A DNA stretch of 64,000 nucleotides from Bacillus sp. RAR_GA_16 (GCF_020165985.1 NZ_JAIUKZ010000018.1:372001-436000); one strand, 5' to 3'; shown: positions 1 to 9,663, counted from the stretch's first letter. Made by a program: numbers and translations. The notes: a model not told the origin generated them from the letters alone.

Positions 1-539
1 ATTGCCGCATAAACATCTTCTGGCTTAATGCCATCTTGCTTCCACGCTTCCATCATCTCTCCAGCAATATTCTTCGTCGTTCCTTTCCAACCTGCGTGGG
101 CAAGTCCAACGCGATTTTCCTTTGGAGCATAAAAATATAATGGAACGCAGTCAGCATAAAGTGCCGTTAAAAGAACATCACGTTCATCAGTATATAGTCC
201 ATCAACAGCTGAAATGGCATCGTGATGATTTGTTGCTCCACGTCCTCGATCTTTTGAAGTAATTTTGAAAAGTTCAGCACCATGTATTTGTTCGCCAACG
301 GCCCACTTGTTTAGTGGTTGTCCAATATTATCAGCAAGTATCTGTCGATTTGCCAGCACATCTTTTGCGTCATCTGGTACGTGAAATCCAAGATTCAAGC
401 TAGAAAACGGAGTCTGGCTAACTCCGTTTCTACGAGTTGAAAAACCTGCAATCGGTTGATCTTCTCGCTCAGCTTGACCCGGAAATTTCAGTTCCAGTGA
501 CGTTTCCTTCATTGTTGCTTGAAATGGTTCTTTCCCCAC
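1..539 (-). CDS. ylmD: YlmD/PgeF family polyphenol oxidase (multicopper/purine nucleoside enzyme), 3' end cut by window
   Basis: Reading the minus strand from a GTG at 539 gives an open frame of about 179 codons that runs off the window start. The RBS is AAAGGGG about 6 nt upstream. The motifs DCVPLYFYAP and GLAHAGWKGT, and an upstream AVGEQIHG stretch, are hallmarks of the YlmD/YfiH (laccase-domain, PgeF) family. Members bind zinc through His/Cys residues and act on purine nucleosides or, in E. coli, edit peptidoglycan precursors. The C-terminal third is outside the window. In B. subtilis the gene also lies downstream of sigG-ylmC. The family assignment is firm; the substrate here is unknown. 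Confidence 0.88.
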   Translation of the reverse strand, partial: MGKEPFQATMKETSLELKFPGQAEREDQPIAGFSTRRNGVSQTPFSSLNLGFHVPDDAKDVLANRQILADNIGQPLNKWAVGEQIHGAELFKITSKDRGRGATNHHDAISAVDGLYTDERDVLLTALYADCVPLYFYAPKENRVGLAHAGWKGTTKNIAGEMMEAWKQDGIKPEDVYAA

Positions 540-631
540 AGTTGCACCCCTTTATACCATGATACAGTTTATACCTTATTTTATCATAATATGTTGAGGC
601 TAAGGGAGATAGATTGTTACATCTTTCTTAC

Positions 632-901
632 TCACGATTCTTTCTGAAACGATTCGCCATCAGCCGTATCGTGGTGTCGTACTAAAATCACGTCTGAACC
701 AATTTTCACTATATTTCTCCAGGGAATAACCACATCACTTTCTCTCGCAAATAACCCCATCATCTTTCCCGCACCCGGAATCACAATCGCTTCTATTTTA
801 CCAGTCGTTAAATTAATTTCCAGATCAGCGATGTGACCAAGTTTTCGTCCGTTTGATACGTTCACAACATCTTTAACCTGAAATTCAGAAATTTTAATCA
901 T
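632..901 (-). CDS. ylmC: YlmC/YmxH family sporulation-associated PRC-barrel protein
   Basis: The 89-residue protein begins MIKISEFQVKDVVNV and continues through GRKLGHIADLEIN, a PRC-barrel fold as in the YlmC/YmxH family. The ATG at 901 is chosen because AAAGGTGG lies about 7 nt upstream; the frame is open 23 codons further but without an RBS. In B. subtilis ylmC lies between the sigG region and ylmD and is linked to sporulation; the biochemical role is unknown. It lies just behind the sigG terminator. Confidence 0.85.
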   Translation of the reverse strand: MIKISEFQVKDVVNVSNGRKLGHIADLEINLTTGKIEAIVIPGAGKMMGLFARESDVVIPWRNIVKIGSDVILVRHHDTADGESFQKES

Positions 902-940
902 GACGCACCCACCTTTCAACTCATTATATGAAATGCAAGC

Positions 941-968
941 AAAAGAAAAGACCTGTTTCTCAGGTCTC
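941..968 (-). terminator. Rho-independent terminator of sigG
   Basis: On the minus strand a stem AGACCTG/CAGGTCT with a short loop is followed by a T-rich tract. It begins just past the sigG stop codon. Confidence 0.75.
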
Positions 969-971
969 ATT

Positions 972-1751
972 CTAACTTTGAATATTTTTATTCATTTGAT
1001 GGATCGCTGCCTTTTCAAGTCGAGATACTTGGGCTTGCGATATTCCAATTTCGTCAGCTACTTCCATTTGGGTTTTCCCTTGAAAAAAGCGCATTTGCAA
1101 AATCATATTTTCTCTCTGATTTAATCGAGTCATCGCTTCTTTAAGCGCAATATCCTCAAGCCACTGGATATCTTTTTGCTTGTCATCACTGATTTGATCC
1201 ATTACAAAGATTGGATCGCCACCATCATTATAGATCGGTTCAAATAATGAAACTGGATCTTGAATAGCGTCCAGTGCAAACACCACTTCTTCTTTTGTTA
1301 CCCCGAGCTCTTTTGCAATTTCGGTTGGATTCGGTTCTTTCGAATTCTTCGTCATTAACTTATCCCTAATCTGGAGAGACTTATAGGCGATATCTCGTAA
1401 TGATCGTGAAACCCGTATCGGGTTATTATCACGGAGATACCGACGAATTTCACCGATGATCATCGGCACTGCATAAGTAGAGAATTTCACGTTTTGCCCT
1501 AAATCAAAGTTATCTATGGATTTCATCAGGCCAATGCATCCTACCTGAAAAAGATCATCCACATATTCTCCTCGATTATTAAATCGCTGGATCACGCTTA
1601 GAACTAGCCTTAGATTTCCGTTAACTAATTCTTCACGTGCTGAGATATCCCCTTCCTGCATCTGCTTAAAAAGCACTCTCATTTTCTCATTTTTAAGCAC
1701 AGGAAGTTTGGAGGTATCTACTCCACAAATCTCGACTTTATTTCGTGTCAA
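972..1751 (-). CDS. sigG: RNA polymerase sporulation sigma factor sigma-G
   Basis: 259 residues, near-identical to SigG across the alignable length: RNKVEICGVDTSKLPVLKN at the N-terminus, region 2 with YVDDLFQVGCIGLMKSIDNF and a C-terminal helix-turn-helix ending EEIGISQAQVSRLEKAAI (here DEIGISQAQVSRLEK). Sigma-G directs late forespore transcription after engulfment. The start is a TTG, with GGAGG 7 nt upstream; a weak start codon is also known for B. subtilis sigG. It lies 83 bp after sigE, with its own sigma-F/G-like promoter and a hairpin in between (see separate entries), so both read-through from spoIIG and forespore transcription are expected. Confidence 0.97.
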   Translation of the reverse strand: MTRNKVEICGVDTSKLPVLKNEKMRVLFKQMQEGDISAREELVNGNLRLVLSVIQRFNNRGEYVDDLFQVGCIGLMKSIDNFDLGQNVKFSTYAVPMIIGEIRRYLRDNNPIRVSRSLRDIAYKSLQIRDKLMTKNSKEPNPTEIAKELGVTKEEVVFALDAIQDPVSLFEPIYNDGGDPIFVMDQISDDKQKDIQWLEDIALKEAMTRLNQRENMILQMRFFQGKTQMEVADEIGISQAQVSRLEKAAIHQMNKNIQS

Positions 1752-1767
1752 CTCATTCCCTCCTCAT

Positions 1768-1797
1768 CGGAGATGCTGTCAAAGTAAAGTATCTCCG
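1768..1797 (-). promoter_or_regulatory. Hairpin upstream of the sigG RBS, formed only in read-through mRNA
   Basis: The minus strand has CGGAGAT ... ATCTCCG (7-bp stem, about 16-nt loop) ending a few bases before the sigG Shine-Dalgarno. Its 5' arm lies upstream of the expected start of the sigma-F/G transcript, so only mRNA coming through from spoIIGA-sigE could fold it. Known in B. subtilis: a leader hairpin dampens translation of sigG read-through mRNA. Equivalence here is inferred. Confidence 0.6.
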
Positions 1798-1816
1798 CGA
1801 GTGGGAATTTTATGCA
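1787..1816 (-). promoter_or_regulatory. Sigma-F/sigma-G type promoter of sigG
   Basis: Minus strand: TGCATA (1816-1811), 17-bp spacer, GATACTT (1793-1787). This compares with the sigma-F/G consensus TGNATA and CATACTA. The predicted transcript starts near 1780, about 30 nt before the TTG start codon. Confidence 0.65.
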
Positions 1817-1834
1817 TCTATTCGCTTAACATGC

Positions 1835-2554
1835 TTAAACCATTTTATTAAACTCTTTTCGAAGTCGTTTAATGATGCGCTTTTCGAGCCTTGAAATATA
1901 AGATTGAGAAATGCCTAGAAGGTCAGCTACATCTTTTTGCGTCTTTTCTTCTTCCCCAGCTAGACCAAACCGAAGTTCCATGATTTGTTTTTCTCTTGGA
2001 TTGAGCGTTTCTAACGCTTTAACAAGGAGGCGCCGATCAACTCGCGCTTCAATGCCTCTCGTAATAATATCTTCATCCGTTCCTAGCACATCAGATAGAA
2101 GCAATTCATTTCCATCCCAGTCTACATTCAACGGCTCATCAAATGACACTTCAGAACGGATTTTATTATTTCTTCTCAAGAACATTAGAATCTCATTTTC
2201 AATACATCGTGAAGCGTAGGTTGCAAGTTTGATCTTCTTCTCTGGGTTAAACGTGTTCACCGCTTTTATTAAGCCTATAGTCCCAATGCTTATCAAATCT
2301 TCAATATTAATCCCCGTATTCTCAAATTTCCGCGCAATATAAACAACCAGGCGAAGATTTCGCTCAATTAAAATCGACCTTGCGGCTTTATCCCCTTTTG
2401 GTAACTGGATTAACAAATGCGCTTCTTCATCTTTCGATAGAGGAGGAGGTAGTGCTTCGCTTCCTCCTATGTAATAAATTTCATCAGGCTTGATCCCTAG
2501 TTTTATTAAAATTCGCTGCCACCAGAGAACAACCTTAATTCTAAATTTCCCCAT
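1835..2554 (-). CDS. sigE: RNA polymerase sporulation sigma factor sigma-E (pro-form)
   Basis: 239 residues matching pro-sigma-E. Region 2 has [19 protein letters not shown] and [19 protein letters not shown]; region 4 has [20 protein letters not shown]; the C-terminus is [10 protein letters not shown]. Residues 1 to about 27 form the hydrophobic, tryptophan-containing pro-sequence that tethers the inactive protein to the membrane; YYIGG at 27-31 marks the usual cleavage zone for SpoIIGA. The mother-cell-specific factor is made from the spoIIG operon; spoIIGA lies 34 bp upstream. The RBS is AAGGAGGAG. The divergent pro-sequence beside a conserved core is normal for the family. Confidence 0.97.
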   Translation of the reverse strand: MGKFRIKVVLWWQRILIKLGIKPDEIYYIGGSEALPPPLSKDEEAHLLIQLPKGDKAARSILIERNLRLVVYIARKFENTGINIEDLISIGTIGLIKAVNTFNPEKKIKLATYASRCIENEILMFLRRNNKIRSEVSFDEPLNVDWDGNELLLSDVLGTDEDIITRGIEARVDRRLLVKALETLNPREKQIMELRFGLAGEEEKTQKDVADLLGISQSYISRLEKRIIKRLRKEFNKMV

Positions 2555-2588
2555 CCATAACTCCTCCTTGATCGTCTTATAGTGATTT

Positions 2589-3506
2589 CTATGACGCAGT
2601 CGCCTTATGTCCTGTCAGCATTTTCGGATGAAGTATACACGTATAATCTTTTTCCCCTGAAATGGAATGAAAGCTTAACCCAACCAGAACTTTTTTTATT
2701 GTGAAGGACCGACCTTCTAATGAGATCATCACTTCATCCGGCTTTACAGCACACAAGAATTGGTGATCTTGTCCGACTGCTCGAAACGGAACGATCCTTA
2801 GCCTGTGTTCCCAACGTTCCCCCTCTCCCTCTTCTTGAAATTCAGTAATGTTTTTTGCTTTTGTTATGAAAGCTGGTGGAAAATTCGCTTCATGAACGGT
2901 CATGTCAAGAATCATCACCGGAGAGCCACTTAACGGATCCTGAAGCTGGTTGCCACTATCAATGAGACCCGTTGCTGAAATGTTTACTTCATCAATTCGG
3001 ATGGTAACGTTTGCTAATTGATCAAAATGGATGCGTGTCGTTTCAAGGTTTTCCACTCTTTTCTTCGAAAAAAGCCAAACAACCGGGAATCCTATTAAGA
3101 CAAACCCCCAGCTCACCGGATCTCCAAATCCCGTGCTTTTTGTTGCAATGGCTCCATTAACGACCGTCATATCCTGCTGAAAAAAGTAATGTGCTCCCAT
3201 CATCCCCCCACCGATCATAAATGTCACAAAATAAAAGAGTAGCCAGCACTGAAAGAAACTACGAAATCGAGTAAAGCCAAACGTCATGTAAACGATCAAG
3301 ACAGAGTAAAGCAATTTCGACAAGGGCTCTGTCATAAAGCTTAAAGACGGAACAAAAAGAAAAAGAACATAAAGAGAAGCAACCAGTGCACCTGTCACAA
3401 GTCTTCTTTTCTTAACCCTTTTTTTTAGCAGTATCCCAGTTAACGCGAGTAGCAAGTAATCAAAACAAAAATTCAATAGCCAAATCACATCAAGGTATAC
3501 TGCCAC
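2589..3506 (-). CDS. spoIIGA: Pro-sigma-E processing aspartic protease SpoIIGA
   Basis: 305 residues. The N-terminal half has about five hydrophobic membrane segments, from [20 protein letters not shown] onward to about residue 145. The C-terminal soluble domain carries the aspartic protease motif [12 protein letters not shown]; the Asp in DSG is the catalytic residue of the SpoIIGA dimer. It resides in the septal membrane and, triggered by SpoIIR from the forespore, cleaves pro-sigma-E encoded next door. The start is GTG with GGGGGGAGG 6 nt upstream. It is the first gene of the spoIIG operon, preceded by a promoter with unusually long spacing. Confidence 0.95.
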   Translation of the reverse strand: MAVYLDVIWLLNFCFDYLLLALTGILLKKRVKKRRLVTGALVASLYVLFLFVPSLSFMTEPLSKLLYSVLIVYMTFGFTRFRSFFQCWLLFYFVTFMIGGGMMGAHYFFQQDMTVVNGAIATKSTGFGDPVSWGFVLIGFPVVWLFSKKRVENLETTRIHFDQLANVTIRIDEVNISATGLIDSGNQLQDPLSGSPVMILDMTVHEANFPPAFITKAKNITEFQEEGEGERWEHRLRIVPFRAVGQDHQFLCAVKPDEVMISLEGRSFTIKKVLVGLSFHSISGEKDYTCILHPKMLTGHKATAS

Positions 3507-3538
3507 AGAGTGCCTCCCCCCTTGCGATTTTGATACTA

Positions 3539-3571
3539 AGTATAGACTAATTTGACAAATAAACCTGTCAG
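3539..3571 (-). promoter_or_regulatory. spoIIG promoter, Spo0A-dependent type with 21-bp spacing
   Basis: Minus strand: CTGACA (3571-3566), 21-bp spacer, TATACT (3544-3539), about 30 bp before spoIIGA. A stretch TTGTCAAA (within 3560-3551), one mismatch from the 0A box TTGTCGAA, lies in the spacer, and TGACAAAA lies upstream near 3616-3623. The B. subtilis spoIIG promoter also has an overlong (22 bp) spacer and is activated by phosphorylated Spo0A. Confidence 0.55.
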
Positions 3572-3647
3572 ATTGTGCCGGTTAGGGCGAGGTTATTTTG
3601 GATAATTATCACTAGTTTTGTCAGCCATCAACTGTCCCTTTCAAATC

Positions 3648-3679
3648 AAAAAAAGCCGCCCTTTTAAAGGCGGCTTTTA
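3648..3679 (-). terminator. Terminator of the threonine operon
   Basis: Stem AAAGCCGCC / GGCGGCTTT with an 8-nt loop. On the minus strand it follows the thrB stop and ends in a run of T. The plus strand also reads as a weaker terminator. Confidence 0.8.
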
Positions 3680-3680
3680 C

Positions 3681-4604
3681 TTAGATTGAATGATTTTCAT
3701 AAGCACCGACGGTAACTTCTATCCCGGTAGATGTTGGGTGAAGCACTTCGCATTGGTATAATGGAAAACGTTTTGCCAGCAATTGTTGAATATACTCTGA
3801 GGAGCCTCTTGGAGCAAACACAATTAAGGTAGGGCCAGCTCCACTTAATGCAGCGCCATATCCGCCATGACTTATGGCAAATTCATGGACTTCTTCAAGG
3901 TCAGGTACAAGGTGCTTTCGATAAGGCTGATGAAAAAGATCACGCGCCATTAGTTTACCGGCTAACTTCCAATTATTTTGAAGGACTGCTCCGATAAAAA
4001 GATTTGCAATGCTACTCGCTTCCACAGCTTCTCCATAAGGGAGCATATCAGGAAGAACAGAACGAGAATCTGTTGTCTTCAACTTATGATTAGGAATTAA
4101 GGCGACCATTTCTAAATCATTAACCTTGTGTGATATCGTTTCGAAACCCTCTTGGCCCGTCGCGATGACTAAACCTCCATAAAGAGAAGCAGCAACGTTA
4201 TCAGCATGGCCCTCAAACACCGTCGCAAGTTGTACCTTTTGTTCTAGTGTTAGACCTAGCTCCATTGCATAATCTGCTATTTCTACAGCCGCTACAATCG
4301 CTGCAGCACTACTCCCAAGCCCTCTTTCTAGGGGTAGCTCGCTTGTCATTGTTACAGCGAAAGGCCTCGGCTCTTTCCCTTTTCCACATTTCCTCTCAAT
4401 TTCTTCTATGGTTTGATAAATCATATTGTCTTTCCCAGATGGAAAACGGTCATCGAAATTAATATAGTGAAAAGACCATTCTGTCGAAGGTTCAATTTTC
4501 ACATGTAAATAACGATCAATCGCAAGGCCAATTGAATCAAATCCTGGCCCAAGGTTTGACGTGCTTCCTGGAACTTTCAAGTAAAGACATTCGTCTTTTC
4601 TCAA
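3681..4604 (-). CDS. thrB: Homoserine kinase
   Basis: GHMP-family kinase that phosphorylates homoserine in threonine synthesis. The start region has [20 protein letters not shown]; the ATP-binding motif is [20 protein letters not shown] (GLGSSAA near residue 95); [13 protein letters not shown] is the third GHMP motif near the C-terminus. I place the start at a TTG at 4604, which overlaps the thrC stop as TTGA and gives 10 residues before VPGST, as in B. subtilis ThrB. An ATG at 4616 is in frame but has no usefully spaced RBS. It is the last gene of hom-thrC-thrB. Confidence 0.93.
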   Translation of the reverse strand: MRKDECLYLKVPGSTSNLGPGFDSIGLAIDRYLHVKIEPSTEWSFHYINFDDRFPSGKDNMIYQTIEEIERKCGKGKEPRPFAVTMTSELPLERGLGSSAAAIVAAVEIADYAMELGLTLEQKVQLATVFEGHADNVAASLYGGLVIATGQEGFETISHKVNDLEMVALIPNHKLKTTDSRSVLPDMLPYGEAVEASSIANLFIGAVLQNNWKLAGKLMARDLFHQPYRKHLVPDLEEVHEFAISHGGYGAALSGAGPTLIVFAPRGSSEYIQQLLAKRFPLYQCEVLHPTSTGIEVTVGAYENHSI

Positions 4605-5656
4605 TGGCTGACACATCCCTTAAGTTCTTCAAGAAACGCCGTTTTATTTGCTGCAACAACTCGTGGTTTTGCGATGACATTGTCCATGGCAGTTGCAGGA
4701 TCTTTCAATCCATTACCTGTTAAGACCGCAACTACTTTCGTCCCTTTCTTAATCTCGCCTGAAGCGACTTGCTTCATGACTCCTGCAACTGACGCACAAG
4801 AAGCTGGTTCTGCAAAGACACCTTCTTTTTTAGCAAGTTCTTGATAAGCATGCAGAATTTCATCATCTGTTACGCTATCGATTTTCCCTTTTGACTCGAT
4901 AACAGCCTCCTCAGCCAGATGCCAGCTAGCTGGATTGCCAATTCGGATTGCTGTAGCAATCGTTTCTGGATTGGGAATAATTTTCTTCTGCACAATAGCT
5001 GCAGATCCTTCTGCTTCAAATCCACGCATTTGCGGGCGATTTTCTTCTGTGACATATTCTTTGAAGCCTTTCCAATAAGCAGAAATGTTCCCCGCATTTC
5101 CTACAGGAATCGCGAGCACATCAGGAGCCTCACCGAGCTGGTCACATACTTCAAAAGCTGCCGTTTTTTGTCCCTCTAAACGATAAGGGTTAACAGAATT
5201 CACGAGGGCAATAGGCTCTGTTTCAGCAATATCGCGAACCATTTTTAATGCTTCATCGAAATTTCCATCAATCTCAAATATTTCTGCGCCATAGATCATC
5301 GCCTGAGCTAGTTTTCCAAGAGCCACTTTCCCTTTTGGAATAACGATGATACAACGCAAGCCTGCTCTTGCGCCGTATGCTGCCGCTGCCGCTGCCGTAT
5401 TACCAGTTGATGCACAAATAATGGCATCGCTACCTTCCTCTTTCGCTTTAGCAACCGCCATCACCATACCACGGTCTTTAAAGGAGCCTGTTGGGTTAGC
5501 ACCTTCAATTTTAACGTAAAGTGAAATGCCAAGTTCGTTTGACAGCTCATCAAGCTTTAACAGAGGAGTATTGCCTTCGTTTAAAGTGAGCTGTGGCGTT
5601 TCCTCCGTAAGAGGTAAATACTCTTTATAGTGTTTAATTAGTCCATTCCAGCTCAT
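4601..5656 (-). CDS. thrC: Threonine synthase
   Basis: 351-residue fold-type II PLP enzyme that converts O-phosphohomoserine to threonine and phosphate. The PLP lysine lies in [11 protein letters not shown] (about residues 55-65); the phosphate-binding loop is [17 protein letters not shown]-like at about 82-98, and [10 protein letters not shown] lies near the C-terminus. The length equals short-form ThrC of Bacillus. The start ATG shares one base with the hom stop (TAATG), which implies translational coupling. RBS GGAGGG. Confidence 0.96.
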   Translation of the reverse strand: MSWNGLIKHYKEYLPLTEETPQLTLNEGNTPLLKLDELSNELGISLYVKIEGANPTGSFKDRGMVMAVAKAKEEGSDAIICASTGNTAAAAAAYGARAGLRCIIVIPKGKVALGKLAQAMIYGAEIFEIDGNFDEALKMVRDIAETEPIALVNSVNPYRLEGQKTAAFEVCDQLGEAPDVLAIPVGNAGNISAYWKGFKEYVTEENRPQMRGFEAEGSAAIVQKKIIPNPETIATAIRIGNPASWHLAEEAVIESKGKIDSVTDDEILHAYQELAKKEGVFAEPASCASVAGVMKQVASGEIKKGTKVVAVLTGNGLKDPATAMDNVIAKPRVVAANKTAFLEELKGCVSH

Positions 5657-6948
5657 TACATTCCCTCCACACGATAGCGACTTTTCACTTCTACAACAAC
5701 ATCAAGATCTCTTAATCGATTATGAACATCTTCAAATGCTCTTTGATTTGTTTCATGGGTGATAATCACAAGCTCAGCTGTTCCTTTATTAACGACAGGT
5801 TCCTGAATCAATTTTTCTAAACTTAATCCACGATCCTGAAATAGGTGAGAAATTTTAGAAAAAGCCCCAGGTTCATCTTTAACAATCAAGCGAATAAAAT
5901 GTTTACTTTTGATCTGCTCGTCTTCTTTCAGCTTCCGATCATGTTGAGGGAGGATAACGCTTTTTCCGTTCACGCCTAGTCTCATGTTTTTAATCACTGC
6001 AACAAGATCCGATACAACAGCCGTTGCAGTTGGTAATTGTCCAGCACCCGGGCCATAGAACATCGTTTCTCCAACCGCTTCACCGTAGACATAAACAGCA
6101 TTATATTCATCGTTTACAGCAGCTAATGGGTGCCTAGAAGGAAGCAACGTTGGTTGTACGGATAGCTCGATAGAACCATCTGTTGAACTTGCAATTCCTA
6201 ATAGTTTAATGGTATAACCTAATTTCTTGCTGTACGCAATATCATCCTCATCGACCCGAGTGATTCCTTCTACCTTGACATCATCTAATCCGACTTTCAT
6301 TGAAAAACCGAGCGTTCCGAGAATCACCATTTTTCTGGCTGCATCTAGACCCTCTACATCTGCTGTAGGATCTGCTTCCGCAAAGCCTAGGTCCTGTGCT
6401 TCTTTCAACACGCTTTCGTATGGAACATTGTTTTTTGTCATCTTTGTTAAGATGTAATTTGTTGTGCCATTTACAATTCCCATTAATTTTGTAATACGGT
6501 CAGAAGATAGCCCTTCTACTAAACTTCTAAGAATCGGAATTCCGCCTGCTACACTAGCTTCGTAGAAAAGATCACTTTCATTCTCTACAGCAGCGCTTAG
6601 TAACTCTCTCCCGTGAATGGCCATTAAATCTTTATTTGCAGTTACGACATGCTTATGATTTTGAAGGGAAGCAAGAATGAATTCTTTTGCTTGATCTATT
6701 CCTCCAATGACTTCAATGACAACGTCAACCTCAGGATTATTGATGACTTCTTCTGGATCAAGTGTTAGAACACTCTCATCCAAATCGACGCTACGGTCTT
6801 TATCCATATCCCTCACAAGGACTTTCGCTACTTTCACCTGACAGCCCACTCGCTGCTGTAGCTCCTTTTGATGGGAATCAATCATATGTACGACCCCACT
6901 ACCAACCGTTCCTAATCCTAATAAGCCAACTGATACGCAATCCTTCAT
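5656..6948 (-). CDS. hom: Homoserine dehydrogenase
   Basis: 430 residues. N-terminal NAD(P)-binding [12 protein letters not shown] (residues 8-19); catalytic domain with [12 protein letters not shown] and the conserved [14 protein letters not shown] (about 173-186); C-terminal ACT domain from about 350 ([20 protein letters not shown]), the usual site of threonine feedback. It reduces aspartate semialdehyde to homoserine. First gene of the threonine operon, with its own sigma-A promoter about 60 bp upstream. I see no T-box in the short leader. Confidence 0.96.
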   Translation of the reverse strand: MKDCVSVGLLGLGTVGSGVVHMIDSHQKELQQRVGCQVKVAKVLVRDMDKDRSVDLDESVLTLDPEEVINNPEVDVVIEVIGGIDQAKEFILASLQNHKHVVTANKDLMAIHGRELLSAAVENESDLFYEASVAGGIPILRSLVEGLSSDRITKLMGIVNGTTNYILTKMTKNNVPYESVLKEAQDLGFAEADPTADVEGLDAARKMVILGTLGFSMKVGLDDVKVEGITRVDEDDIAYSKKLGYTIKLLGIASSTDGSIELSVQPTLLPSRHPLAAVNDEYNAVYVYGEAVGETMFYGPGAGQLPTATAVVSDLVAVIKNMRLGVNGKSVILPQHDRKLKEDEQIKSKHFIRLIVKDEPGAFSKISHLFQDRGLSLEKLIQEPVVNKGTAELVIITHETNQRAFEDVHNRLRDLDVVVEVKSRYRVEGM

Positions 6949-7004
6949 ATTCTTCCCACTCCTTTTGTCCTTCTGGTGAGGACATTTGTTTTTATATAAT
7001 GGAC

Positions 7005-7033
7005 ATTATACGTGTGATCGCCAATGAACACAA
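7005..7033 (-). promoter_or_regulatory. Sigma-A promoter of hom-thrC-thrB
   Basis: Minus strand: TTGTGT (7033-7028), 17-bp spacer, TATAAT (7010-7005). The short leader contains one small hairpin, TGTCCT / AGGACA, just before the RBS. Confidence 0.7.
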
Positions 7034-7167
7034 CACTATTTTCAGAAAAAATATAATTTTATCTATGTTAACAAAAGTGGGAAGAAGAAAGCAATAGCAG
7101 GTATGATCATGAAAACGGATTCATTTTTTGGCAGAGCGAGTGAAACAAAGGGTTCACTCGAATGAGC

Positions 7168-7205
7168 AAAAAAAAAGAAACCAGCCCTCAAAAGAGCTGG
7201 TTTCT
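7168..7205 (-). terminator. Terminator of ftsA-ftsZ
   Basis: Stem AGAAACCAGC / GCTGGTTTCT followed on the minus strand by a run of nine T, directly after the ftsZ stop. A second inverted repeat, CGAGTGAA / TTCACTCG, sits at 7137-7160 just beyond it. Confidence 0.85.
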
Positions 7206-7209
7206 CCTA

Positions 7210-8352
7210 TTAACGACGGTTGCGTTTACGATTACGTAAGAACGTAGGGATGTCCAATGTGTCATTGGATTCTTCAACTCGTGCGCCGAATTTAGATGGT
7301 TCTGGCTGTACTTCTTCTTCTTCATGTTTAGGTTGCTGAATCGGAGCACTTTGCTTCGACTGAACTGAAGGGCGTGGGACGGTCTTTTTCTTATTTTCAT
7401 TCTCGTCAAATCCTGTCGCAATGACAGTCACAAGAATTTCGTCTTTTAAATCTTCATTAATTACGGAACCGAAAATCATGTTCACATTCTCATCAGATGC
7501 AGAAGAAACGATATCCGCTGCTTCGTTTACTTCATAAAGACTTAAGTTCGATCCACCGGTAATGTTCATTAGAACACCTTTGGCACCATCAATCGATGTT
7601 TCAAGAAGTGGACTAGATATAGCCTTCTTAGCAGCTTCAGAAGCACGATTTTCTCCAGTTGCAATACCAATTCCCATCAATGCAGAACCTCGTTCTGTCA
7701 TGATGGTCTTCACATCGGCAAAGTCAAGGTTAATGAGCCCTGGTACAGCAATAAGGTCAGAAATACCTTGAACACCCTGGCGAAGAACGTTATCTGCTTC
7801 ACGGAACGCTTCAAGCATTGGCGTATTCTTATCTACGATTTCAAGTAGACGATCGTTAGGGATTACAATTAACGTATCAACTTTTTCTTTCAGCATAGCA
7901 ATTCCAGTGACAGCTTGTGTTGAACGCTTCTTACCTTCAAAGGTAAACGGGCGTGTTACAACCCCTACGGTTAAAGCGCCAAGCTCTTTTGCGATTTCAG
8001 CAATAACAGGTGCTGCTCCAGTACCTGTTCCGCCACCCATTCCTGCCGTGACGAATACCATATCCGCACCGCTAAGTGCTTCCTGGATTTGTTCTTTGCT
8101 TTCCTCTGCAGCTTTCTTGCCAATCTCAGGATTAGCTCCAGCTCCAAGACCTCTTGTTAATTTACCACCAATTTGCATCTTCACCTCTGCCTTCGCAAGG
8201 TTTAATGCCTGTGCATCCGTGTTAACAGCAATAAATTCAACACCTTGTACACCATTTTCAATCATACGATTTACAGCGTTGCTTCCGCCTCCGCCGACAC
8301 CGATTACTTTTATCTGTGCTAATTGTTCCATATTCATATCAAACTCTAACAT
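7210..8352 (-). CDS. ftsZ: Cell division protein FtsZ
   Basis: 380-residue tubulin-like GTPase that forms the division ring. [18 protein letters not shown] is near the N-terminus; the GTP signature [11 protein letters not shown] lies at about residues 105-115; the T7 loop region has [12 protein letters not shown] variable Gln/Glu-rich linker (about 316-365) precedes the conserved C-terminal peptide [14 protein letters not shown], which binds FtsA and SepF. RBS AGGAGG. It lies 30 bp after ftsA in one operon and is followed by a strong terminator. In B. subtilis the genes bpr and bpf come next; here it is the threonine operon. Confidence 0.98.
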   Translation of the reverse strand: MLEFDMNMEQLAQIKVIGVGGGGSNAVNRMIENGVQGVEFIAVNTDAQALNLAKAEVKMQIGGKLTRGLGAGANPEIGKKAAEESKEQIQEALSGADMVFVTAGMGGGTGTGAAPVIAEIAKELGALTVGVVTRPFTFEGKKRSTQAVTGIAMLKEKVDTLIVIPNDRLLEIVDKNTPMLEAFREADNVLRQGVQGISDLIAVPGLINLDFADVKTIMTERGSALMGIGIATGENRASEAAKKAISSPLLETSIDGAKGVLMNITGGSNLSLYEVNEAADIVSSASDENVNMIFGSVINEDLKDEILVTVIATGFDENENKKKTVPRPSVQSKQSAPIQQPKHEEEEVQPEPSKFGARVEESNDTLDIPTFLRNRKRNRR

Positions 8353-8382
8353 CTCAGGTCCTCCTAATCTTGTAATAGCCCT

Positions 8383-9663
8383 TTATTCAACAAATAGATT
8401 AAAGAAATTCTTCACTTTCTCTTTCATACCTGGTGAAGAAGATTTCTCACCTGGTTGAGGTTCGGCTTTTGTTCTACGCTTGGGCTTCACTTCTTCTTCA
8501 GGGTTAAGTGATGCTGCCACTTCTTTCCCCTGAATCTTCACGTTTTTATACGTGAATTGGATAAGACCAATGCCAGTTGTATATTGCGGTTCGCGTACGC
8601 CGATATAGTCAGGGACAGCAACACGTACGTTATGCTGCAGAATTTCACGAGCAAGTTCAAGTACGCCATCCATTCCGACCATACCACCGGTTAGAACAAA
8701 TCCGCCCGGCAATTCACGAATTCCCATTCGCTTAATTTCGTCTTCTATCAATTCTAACATCTCTTCGATCCGAGGTTCTATAATATGAGCTAATTCGTAC
8801 TGATTAAATTCTTGTTCAGCCGAACTGCCAATAGTCGATACAGTGAAAGCTTCCTCTTCTGAAGCAAGATCAACGAAAGCATTGCCGTGCTTGATCTTAA
8901 TTCGCTCAGCTTCTTCAGTCGTTGTTCTAAGACCAATCGATATATCTTTTGTTACATGATCGCCACCAATTTGAAGAACAGAAGTAGCTTTCAGGTTCCC
9001 TTCTTCAAAGATGGAAATCGTCGTTGAACCAGCCCCCATGTTTACGAGAGCTACGCCTAAATTACGCTCATCTTTTGATAATGCCATCGATCCACATGCA
9101 AGCGGTTGTAGACAAATATCAGCAATTTCAAGACCCGCTTTTTCCACGCATCTTAGCAAATTATGTAATACTGTTTTTGAACCTGTAATGATTGTCCCTT
9201 CCATTTCCAGGCGAACACCAATCATACCACGGGGATCTGTGATGCCGTCCAGTCCATCGACAACGAACTGTCCTGGAATGACATCAATAATTTCTCGCTC
9301 AGGAGGGATAGAAACAACCTGTGCTGCGTCAATTACTCTAGCAATATCTTCATCATGAATTTCACGATCCTCACTCGATACCGCCACTACCCCATGACAG
9401 GGCTGTAGCTGAACGTGATTGCCGTTAATCCCCACAATCACAGAACGAACTGATAAACCTACCATTCTTTCTGCGTTTTCTACTGCCTGTTTAATTGAAC
9501 GAACAGTTTCATCTATATCCACAATCGATCCTTTGCGAATTCCATCGGAAGGCGCACTGCCAACTCCTAGAATATTTAAAGAATCGTTCGTCATCTGGCC
9601 AATGATTACTTTCACATTGGATGTACCGATGTCTAGACTCACATAAATCTCATTGCTGTTCAT
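8383..9663 (-). CDS. ftsA: Cell division protein FtsA
   Basis: 426-residue actin-like ATPase that tethers FtsZ to the membrane. Phosphate-1 motif SLDIGTSNVKVIIG (about 9-22); 1C domain region with GIRKGSIVDIDETVRSI; phosphate-2 motif VNMGAGSTTI (about 207); adenosine motif FVLTGG (about 320). The C-terminus ends KEKVKNFFNLFVE, an amphipathic helix that serves as the membrane target, after a charged linker. RBS AAGGAGG. Upstream lie about 475 bp without a gene and a sigma-H-like promoter. Confidence 0.97.
   Translation of the reverse strand: MNSNEIYVSLDIGTSNVKVIIGQMTNDSLNILGVGSAPSDGIRKGSIVDIDETVRSIKQAVENAERMVGLSVRSVIVGINGNHVQLQPCHGVVAVSSEDREIHDEDIARVIDAAQVVSIPPEREIIDVIPGQFVVDGLDGITDPRGMIGVRLEMEGTIITGSKTVLHNLLRCVEKAGLEIADICLQPLACGSMALSKDERNLGVALVNMGAGSTTISIFEEGNLKATSVLQIGGDHVTKDISIGLRTTTEEAERIKIKHGNAFVDLASEEEAFTVSTIGSSAEQEFNQYELAHIIEPRIEEMLELIEDEIKRMGIRELPGGFVLTGGMVGMDGVLELAREILQHNVRVAVPDYIGVREPQYTTGIGLIQFTYKNVKIQGKEVAASLNPEEEVKPKRRTKAEPQPGEKSSSPGMKEKVKNFFNLFVE

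Noticed and set aside
6949-7004. Possible T-box or other amino-acid riboswitch before hom
   Set aside because: The leader is only about 50 nt with one 6-bp hairpin; no T-box core, terminator or antiterminator.
7907-8458. 183-codon frame on the plus strand inside ftsZ/ftsA
   Set aside because: Antisense to a certain gene, proline/alanine/serine-rich low-complexity product, no RBS.
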